Positions 1 to 3,467 of a DNA stretch of 5,862 bases are shown here, piece after piece (within the stretch, counting starts at the first letter, position 1; every line of letters starts with the position of its first letter). The DNA is from Bacillota bacterium (GTDB lineage: Bacteria; Bacillota_I; Bacilli_A; ML615J-28; CAG-698), in assembly GCA_023422115.1 (NCBI GenBank), contig JAEZSA010000177.1, positions 1 through 5,862 on the forward strand. Reading direction: 5' to 3'. Both the position numbers and the translations under genes were made by a program. The notes below the pieces were generated by a model, which did no database searches, was not told where the DNA came from, and saw only the letters and a program-made list of their open reading frames with translations.

Positions 1-674
1 ATTCTAAAAAAGTAAGAAATGAATGGTTGAAGTTTAAACGTGATAATCTTAATCATTTTGTTCGTGATTGCACCGCATTAATGAAATCAATCAATCCTGA
101 GATTAAAGTGACGGCTGCGGTTCTTTCTAGTTATGAAAGCGCGAATATAGGTCATTTACAGGATTATAAATTGTGGATAGAAAATGGTTATCTTGATGAA
201 GTAGAACCGATGTTATATACAGACAGCACAGCAGAACTTCAAAGTAAAGCTGATCCTCATTTTATTGATAATCCTGAATATAATATTCGAATGGGATTAT
301 CGGTAAAACTAACCGATTCTGATAATTATATAGATATGGAACAAATACAAATAGCAGAAGCAAAAATGGGATATATTCTATATTGCTCTAATTATTATTT
401 AGCGGATCAAACCTTTGTAAAACTACTGTCTAGTAATCATCATTATCAGTTTGTCTCTTGTATTAGTAGTCAAGAAAAAATTGAAAAAGCTATTATTGAC
501 AATATCATCGATGTGGTTCAAAATTTTTATACTACTATTAATCATACAGATTACAAAGAACTACTTACTGTTTTAAATACTTATCAAGTGAATCAAATCA
601 TTGAAAAAATCAATTATCTTGAAGATTTATTGATGAAACAGTATTTACTAGAACAATTGAATGATTATAAGTAA
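1..674 (+). CDS. Family-10 glycosyl-hydrolase-like protein (GHL10/DUF187), C-terminal part
   Basis: This is the 3' end of a gene that enters from the left edge. The frame is open from base 3 (223 residues) and ends with TAA at 672-674. A TTG at 27 could be read as a start, but it has no ribosome binding site and the protein similarity continues upstream of it, so I treat the gene as partial. The visible part resembles the end of the GHL10 TIM barrel: a W-x-x-F-x-R-D-x-x-N-x-F-V helix, then INPEIKVTAAV, then LQDYKLWIENGYLDEVEPMLY (bases 159-221), which matches the family's 'qDw..W...g.lD.v.PM.Y' signature. A later MGYILYCSNYYL segment matches the barrel's last strand. The final 80 or so residues look helical and belong to no domain I recognise. 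Family members are putative glycoside hydrolases of mostly unproven substrate, often surface-exposed; the signal peptide, if any, lies outside the window. The next gene follows after 19 bases, so the two are probably co-transcribed. Confidence 0.8.
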   Translation, partial: SKKVRNEWLKFKRDNLNHFVRDCTALMKSINPEIKVTAAVLSSYESANIGHLQDYKLWIENGYLDEVEPMLYTDSTAELQSKADPHFIDNPEYNIRMGLSVKLTDSDNYIDMEQIQIAEAKMGYILYCSNYYLADQTFVKLLSSNHHYQFVSCISSQEKIEKAIIDNIIDVVQNFYTTINHTDYKELLTVLNTYQVNQIIEKINYLEDLLMKQYLLEQLNDYK

Positions 675-680
675 AAATAT

Positions 681-685
681 AGGAG
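681..685 (+). promoter_or_regulatory. Ribosome binding site deciding the start at 694
   Basis: AGGAG lies 8 bases before the ATG at 694. An earlier in-frame ATG at 661 overlaps the end of the upstream gene, has no such site, and would add 11 residues ahead of the canonical MKALIVIDVQ opening of the isochorismatase fold. The start at 694 is therefore preferred. Confidence 0.85.
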
Positions 686-693
686 AGAAAAAA

Positions 694-1143
694 ATGAAAG
701 CACTGATTGTTATAGATGTTCAAGAGGGAATTATCGAAAAATATAACAAAGAACTTATCCTATCTATAAACAATGAAATTGATACTTTCTCCAAAACATC
801 AAATAGGGTGATTTACATTAAGAATGTCTTTCATTTAAAAAAGGGAATTAAGAATATCCCTTTATCAAAAGATTTGCATATCTTATCTAATAATATTTTT
901 GAAAAAAAACAAGCGAGTGCCATGACCAATCAGGATTTACTTGCTTTTCTTAAGCAAAAAGAAATAGATGAGGTTACATTGATTGGGATAGATGGCAATA
1001 TATGTGTTGCAGCCACTGCAAAAGAAGCAATCAAAAAGGGATTACAGGTTGTTTTAAAGCTAAATGCAATCGGAATTAGAAACGATAAAGCATTCTTAAA
1101 AACGAAAAAACAATTGTTGGATCTAGGAGTTCAACTCGAATAA
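694..1143 (+). CDS. Isochorismatase-like cysteine hydrolase (short form)
   Basis: The protein has 149 residues and the isochorismatase/nicotinamidase fold. The opening MKALIVIDVQ supplies catalytic Asp8. The KKQASAM segment supplies the catalytic Lys, most likely Lys72 in the K-x-x-S-A pattern. GIDGNICVAATAKEA supplies nucleophile Cys104, just after the position of the family's cis-peptide, so the full Asp-Lys-Cys triad is present. Enzymes of this family hydrolyse small amides or vinyl ethers (nicotinamide, isochorismate, N-carbamoyl compounds and others). The substrate cannot be told from sequence alone. The protein is cytoplasmic, with no signal peptide. It is shorter than the usual 170-200 residues: the segment between Asp8 and Lys72 is compact, and the metal-binding Asp-x-His pair typical of true nicotinamidases is not evident, so I do not call it PncA. 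It lies 19 bases after the GHL10-like gene and is followed by a terminator. Confidence 0.88.
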   Translation: MKALIVIDVQEGIIEKYNKELILSINNEIDTFSKTSNRVIYIKNVFHLKKGIKNIPLSKDLHILSNNIFEKKQASAMTNQDLLAFLKQKEIDEVTLIGIDGNICVAATAKEAIKKGLQVVLKLNAIGIRNDKAFLKTKKQLLDLGVQLE

Positions 1144-1157
1144 ATATATTATTAATG

Positions 1158-1187
1158 AGAGTGGAATTTAAAATATTTCACTTTTTT
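1158..1187 (+). terminator. Rho-independent terminator after the hydrolase gene
   Basis: AGTGGAAT (1160-1167) pairs with ATTTCACT (1175-1182) over 8 base pairs including one G-U, with a 7-base loop. Six T follow at 1182-1187. It closes the two-gene unit formed by the GHL10-like and isochorismatase-like genes. Confidence 0.85.
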
Positions 1188-1215
1188 GTTTTATAGATAC
1201 AATATGGGTGTACTA

Positions 1216-1243
1216 TTGACAATATTTATAAATGCAGTATAAT
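1216..1243 (+). promoter_or_regulatory. Sigma-A-type promoter of the 66-residue protein gene
   Basis: TTGACA at 1216-1221 and TATAAT at 1238-1243 are separated by 16 bases. Both hexamers match the vegetative consensus perfectly. Transcription should start near 1250, about 18 bases before the ATG at 1268. This also rules out the upstream in-frame ATG at 1232, which lies inside the promoter spacer. I see no operator-like inverted repeat around it. Confidence 0.88.
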
Positions 1244-1267
1244 TTGAGAGAAGAAAGGAAGTTGATT

Positions 1268-1468
1268 ATGGAAGAATTAAAATCAATTATGGAGAAGTTT
1301 GCTAGTTCTGGTTGGGATTTAATCGCTGTTCCTGCGAAACAATGGTTAGAAGGAACTAGTGATAAGAAAGCATTGGTTGCAGCGATCAAAGAAGCAGATA
1401 AGCAATGTGGAAGTTGTGGTTGTGAATTTGATCCGTTATATAAAAAAGCTCTTCAGTTATTAAAATAA
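1268..1468 (+). CDS. Small protein with C-x2-C-x-C cluster (66 residues), unknown function
   Basis: I do not recognise a named family. The start at ATG 1268 is preferred over ATG 1232 because 1232 lies between the -35 and -10 boxes, while AAAGGAA at 1254-1260 sits 7 bases before 1268. The protein begins with a likely amphipathic helix (residues 1-13), then GWDLIAVPAKQWLEG (15-29), a second helix (about 32-45), and the cysteine cluster Cys47-Gly-Ser-Cys50-Gly-Cys52. A FDPLYKKALQLL helix follows to the end. It has no signal peptide or membrane segment, so it is probably cytoplasmic. Three closely spaced cysteines could bind metal, coordinate a cluster with a partner, or act in redox chemistry; this is inference. 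The consensus promoter and dedicated terminator argue that it is a real and well-expressed single-gene unit. Confidence 0.85.
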   Translation: MEELKSIMEKFASSGWDLIAVPAKQWLEGTSDKKALVAAIKEADKQCGSCGCEFDPLYKKALQLLK

Positions 1469-1521
1469 AGGATTAAAAGAGATTAATATAAGAATAGAAC
1501 ATCTAGTAGATGAAAATTGAG

Positions 1522-1561
1522 TGTGAAACAAAAACAAAATAATGTTTCACATTTTCCTTTT
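1522..1561 (+). terminator. Rho-independent terminator after the small Cys-cluster gene
   Basis: TGTGAAACA (1522-1530) and TGTTTCACA (1543-1551) form a perfect 9-base-pair stem with a 12-base A-rich loop. It is followed by TTTTCCTTTT (1552-1561), a U-rich tract broken by two C. Confidence 0.8.
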
Positions 1562-1566
1562 ATAAT
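1561..1566 (+). promoter_or_regulatory. Possible -10 box for the acetyltransferase gene
   Basis: A perfect TATAAT sits at 1561-1566, touching the T-rich end of the preceding terminator and about 27 bases before the ATG at 1593. No acceptable -35 hexamer is found at 16-18 bases and there is no TG extension. The gene may depend on this weak promoter or on read-through. Confidence 0.3.
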
Positions 1567-1592
1567 AAAAATCAGTGGTTGAAAGGTGATTT

Positions 1593-2060
1593 ATGAAATA
1601 TACATTTAATAAAATGTCACAAGAAAGTGCCTTGATTATAGCAAACAAGTGGCATTATGAAGAACCCTATTCTTTTTATGATGCATCAGAAGATATGGAA
1701 GATTATCAAGAATTCATCTCACCAGAATTAAGAAATAATAATTACTATGAAGCAAGAGTCAATCAAGAACTAGTAGGATTCTTCTCTATTTCTAGAGAAG
1801 AAAATCAAATAGAAATTGGACTGGGATTGAGACCTGATTTGTGCGGAAAAGGATTAGGTAAAGACTTCCTAAATCAAGTGGAGGAATATATTATCGCTAT
1901 TTATCGTCCAAGTAAATTCGTTATATTTGTTGCAGCATTTAACAAGAGAGCAATCAAAGTCTATCAGAATTGTGGATATAAAATCATTGACGAAGAGAAT
2001 AGAAAAACTAATAATGCTATTTATCACTTCATTCACATGGAAAAAGAAAACATCAAGTAA
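1593..2060 (+). CDS. GNAT family N-acetyltransferase
   Basis: A 155-residue protein predicted to move the acetyl group of acetyl-CoA to an amine of a small molecule or protein; the acceptor is unknown. The GNAT core is visible in order. A central strand pair at about residues 52-66 (YYEARVNQELVGFFSI) is followed by strand IEIGLGLRP (73-81). Next comes the acetyl-CoA pyrophosphate-binding loop LCGKGLG (83-89), the R/Q-x-x-G-x-G/A motif with Leu at its first position, and the following helix. Motif B near the end, FNKRAIKVYQNCGYK (116-130), is typical of the family. The length is normal. The N-terminal WHYEEPYSFYDA segment recalls GNATs with a conserved W-x-Y-x-x-P-Y-x-x-Y-D opening. AAAGGTGA at 1582-1589 serves as the ribosome binding site. 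The gene stands alone between two terminators, so context gives no substrate clue. Confidence 0.88.
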   Translation: MKYTFNKMSQESALIIANKWHYEEPYSFYDASEDMEDYQEFISPELRNNNYYEARVNQELVGFFSISREENQIEIGLGLRPDLCGKGLGKDFLNQVEEYIIAIYRPSKFVIFVAAFNKRAIKVYQNCGYKIIDEENRKTNNAIYHFIHMEKENIK

Positions 2061-2080
2061 ACCACCTAAAGTGGTTTTTT
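2059..2080 (+). terminator. Compact terminator overlapping the acetyltransferase stop codon
   Basis: AAACCAC (2059-2065) pairs with GTGGTTT (2071-2077) over 7 base pairs with a 5-base loop, CTAAA. Six T lie at 2075-2080. The 5' arm begins with the last two bases of the TAA stop (2058-2060). Confidence 0.85.
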
Positions 2081-2133
2081 ATTTTGAATGTTTTCTTAGG
2101 AGAAGTGCTTTTTGTGCTTTGAGTAAAAAGGTA

Positions 2134-2142
2134 TGATATAAT
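2134..2142 (+). promoter_or_regulatory. Extended -10 promoter of the pirin gene
   Basis: TGATATAAT at 2134-2142 is a perfect TATAAT preceded by TGn, the extended -10 form that can work without a good -35. The best -35-like hexamer, TTGTGC at 2112-2117, is 19 bases away, which is long. The predicted start near 2149 leaves a leader of about 19 bases. Confidence 0.65.
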
Positions 2143-2153
2143 AATCTTATATT

Positions 2154-2159
2154 AGGAGG
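2154..2159 (+). promoter_or_regulatory. Perfect ribosome binding site of the pirin gene
   Basis: AGGAGG lies 8 bases before the ATG at 2168. It selects that codon over the in-frame ATG five codons later at 2183. Confidence 0.85.
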
Positions 2160-2167
2160 ATCAGAGG

Positions 2168-3007
2168 ATGGAAAGAAAAGTGATGGGACAAATAAAGGGA
2201 TATCGTACAAAAGATGGCGCAGGAGTTAGTTTGGTAAGAGTATTGGGAAACCAAACAGTGATGGAATATGATCCAATTTTAATGTTGGACTCCTTTGACA
2301 GCTTGAATCCCGAAGATTATATTGCAGGATTTCCTTTACACCCTCATCGAGGAATTGAAACAATTAGTTATGTATATCGTGGCTATATGACCCATAAAGA
2401 TAGTTTAGGAAACGAAGATACTATTGGTGATGGAGAAGTGCAATGGATGACAGCTGGTTCGGGGATTATGCATGAAGAAAAACTTCCAGCAGCAAAGAGA
2501 TTGTTAGGAGTACAATTATGGCTAAATCTACCTGCAAAAGATAAAATGGTTGCTCCTGCATACCTTAGTATTAAAAATAAAGATATTAAAGAGATTCCTA
2601 TTCCAGGAGGAAAAGTAAGATTGTTAGCAGGTAAATATGAGAATGAAATGGGTTATCAAAGTAAATATTTACCGCTAGATTATTATGATATTCACTTAGA
2701 AGAAAATTCTATTATTACGATTAAAACAGATAAGGAACGTTCAATTATGCTTTTTACGTTGTTGAATGATGCTACTATTAGTGGACAATTAGTGAAAGAA
2801 AAAACAGCAGTAAAACTATCTACTGGTGATTTTGTGACGATTAAAACCGAAGATAGAAAGGCTCAAGTACTATTTGTCAGTTCTTTCGCAATCAAAGAAC
2901 CTGTAGTTTGGGGAGGGCCAATTGTTATGAATACCAGAGAAGAATTGGAACAGGCTTATTTTGACTTGAGAAAGGGAACCTTTTTGAAACAAAAAATTTC
3001 TTATTAG
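2168..3007 (+). CDS. Pirin family protein (bicupin)
   Basis: A 279-residue cytoplasmic protein with the two-cupin pirin architecture at its usual length. The N-terminal cupin holds the family signature FPLHPHRGIETISYVYRG (55-72), then GDGEVQWMTAGSGIMHEE (87-104). The four metal ligands of pirins are present: His58, His60, His102 and Glu104, predicted to bind one Fe(II). The C-terminal cupin (about 165-240) lacks such ligands, as is usual. The protein ends with the conserved pirin tail EPVVWGGPIVMNTREEL followed by DLRKGTF. Some bacterial pirins oxidise the flavonol quercetin and others bind metabolic enzymes, while human pirin is a transcriptional co-regulator. Which applies here cannot be decided from sequence. 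It is a single-gene unit with its own promoter and terminator. I assign no gene symbol, because bacterial symbols such as yhhW denote particular orthologues. Confidence 0.95.
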   Translation: MERKVMGQIKGYRTKDGAGVSLVRVLGNQTVMEYDPILMLDSFDSLNPEDYIAGFPLHPHRGIETISYVYRGYMTHKDSLGNEDTIGDGEVQWMTAGSGIMHEEKLPAAKRLLGVQLWLNLPAKDKMVAPAYLSIKNKDIKEIPIPGGKVRLLAGKYENEMGYQSKYLPLDYYDIHLEENSIITIKTDKERSIMLFTLLNDATISGQLVKEKTAVKLSTGDFVTIKTEDRKAQVLFVSSFAIKEPVVWGGPIVMNTREELEQAYFDLRKGTFLKQKISY

Positions 3008-3033
3008 TTATAAAAATGAATCGATGACAGGAG

Positions 3034-3074
3034 ACTATTATTAAGGAAAAATTTCTTTTTTAGTAGTTTTTTTT
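3034..3074 (+). terminator. Two-part hairpin terminator after the pirin gene
   Basis: ACTATTA (3034-3040) pairs with TAGTAGT (3061-3067). After a 2x2 T-T internal loop, AAGGAAA (3043-3049) pairs with TTTCTTT (3052-3058), with the innermost pair or pairs open to allow a loop. Eight T follow at 3067-3074. Confidence 0.75.
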
Positions 3075-3084
3075 ATAAGGTTGA

Positions 3085-3113
3085 TTGTTTTTAAACGATT
3101 AGTATTGTATAAT
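3085..3113 (+). promoter_or_regulatory. Promoter of the DUF1413-like gene
   Basis: TTGTTT at 3085-3090 and TATAAT at 3108-3113 are separated by 17 bases. The -10 matches consensus perfectly and the -35 matches at four of six. The predicted start near 3120 gives an AT-rich leader of about 42 bases in which I see no stable structure. Confidence 0.7.
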
Positions 3114-3161
3114 GATATTAACCATGTTGTTTATATTAATATTATTAAGAGGTGAAAAGAT

Positions 3162-3398
3162 ATGTATGATGTAAATGAGCTTTTAAAAAAAGCAATTGAA
3201 GAAACACAGAATTTGAATGAAAATGAGCTTTTCCTTGTGAAAGACTTATTTAAAGGATATAGTTGGAATCGAATTCAAAGGAAAGATCGATTGTTAATCG
3301 GAACATTGTTCTTGCATTATGTCAATCATAATAGCGATTACCTAAAAGCAATAACAAAAACTTCATCAAAGCAACAACAATATATAAAAATTAAATAA
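3162..3398 (+). CDS. Small DUF1413-like protein (78 residues)
   Basis: A 78-residue protein of unknown function. The core LVKDLFKGYSWNRIQRKDRLLIGTLFLHYV (bases 3234-3323, residues 25-54) resembles from memory the DUF1413 pattern, in which an acidic helix is followed by 'DLF.G..WNR....R...G..F...V'. No family search was possible. An N-terminal helix (residues 3-17) is acidic and a lysine-rich, polar tail (62-78) looks disordered. There is no signal peptide, membrane segment or cysteine cluster. AGAGGTG at 3148-3154 lies 7 bases before the ATG and fixes the start; an overlapping ATG at 3166 is out of frame. The compact R/K-rich core would suit nucleic-acid or protein binding, but this is only inference. 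The stop is 69 bases before the EAL gene, without a convincing terminator between, so partial co-transcription is possible. Confidence 0.8.
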   Translation: MYDVNELLKKAIEETQNLNENELFLVKDLFKGYSWNRIQRKDRLLIGTLFLHYVNHNSDYLKAITKTSSKQQQYIKIK

Positions 3399-3432
3399 AA
3401 TATTAGAAAATTTTTTGAAAAAAAGTAATATA

Positions 3433-3438
3433 TATAAT
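3433..3438 (+). promoter_or_regulatory. Possible -10 box for the EAL gene
   Basis: TATAAT at 3433-3438 is the best -10 in the gap. The nearest TTGAAA (3415-3420) is only 12 bases away, and poly-T at 3411-3416 gives a poor -35 at 16 bases. The surrounding sequence is almost pure A/T, so chance matches are likely. Confidence 0.35.
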
Positions 3439-3453
3439 TCAAACTAGTAGGGA

Positions 3454-3460
3454 AGAGGTG
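3454..3460 (+). promoter_or_regulatory. Ribosome binding site supporting a GTG start at 3468
   Basis: AGAGGTG lies 7 bases before GTG 3468, the same arrangement seen before the DUF1413-like gene. The next in-frame ATG comes only after the first membrane segment, so GTG is the likely start. Confidence 0.8.
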
Positions 3461-3467
3461 AATTATA

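Noticed and set aside
27..674. TTG at 27 as a true gene start
   Set aside because: The family similarity (W-L-K-F-K-R-D helix) begins before it, the frame is open to the window edge, and no ribosome binding site precedes it.
694..1143. Naming the isochorismatase-like gene pncA or entB
   Set aside because: The metal-binding ligands of nicotinamidase are not evident and there is no siderophore context. The fold is clear but the substrate is not.
1500..1512. CATCTAGTAGATG palindrome after the small Cys-cluster gene
   Set aside because: It is short, single-copy and unlinked to a promoter or a T tract. There is no support for it as a regulatory site.
1927..2136. Open frame of 69 codons on the + strand, overlapping the acetyltransferase gene
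   Set aside because: It overlaps GNAT motif B in another frame, runs through the terminator at 2059-2080, has no good ribosome binding site, and its product looks random.
3400..3431. ATATTA...TAATAT inverted repeat between the DUF1413-like and EAL genes
   Set aside because: The arms are only 6 A/T pairs, the interior is A and T runs, and no T tract follows. It is expected by chance in such AT-rich sequence and is too weak for a terminator or operator call.
3399..3467. A c-di-GMP riboswitch before the EAL gene
   Set aside because: The gap is only 69 bases and nearly all A/T. It cannot hold a GEMM-I or GEMM-II aptamer.
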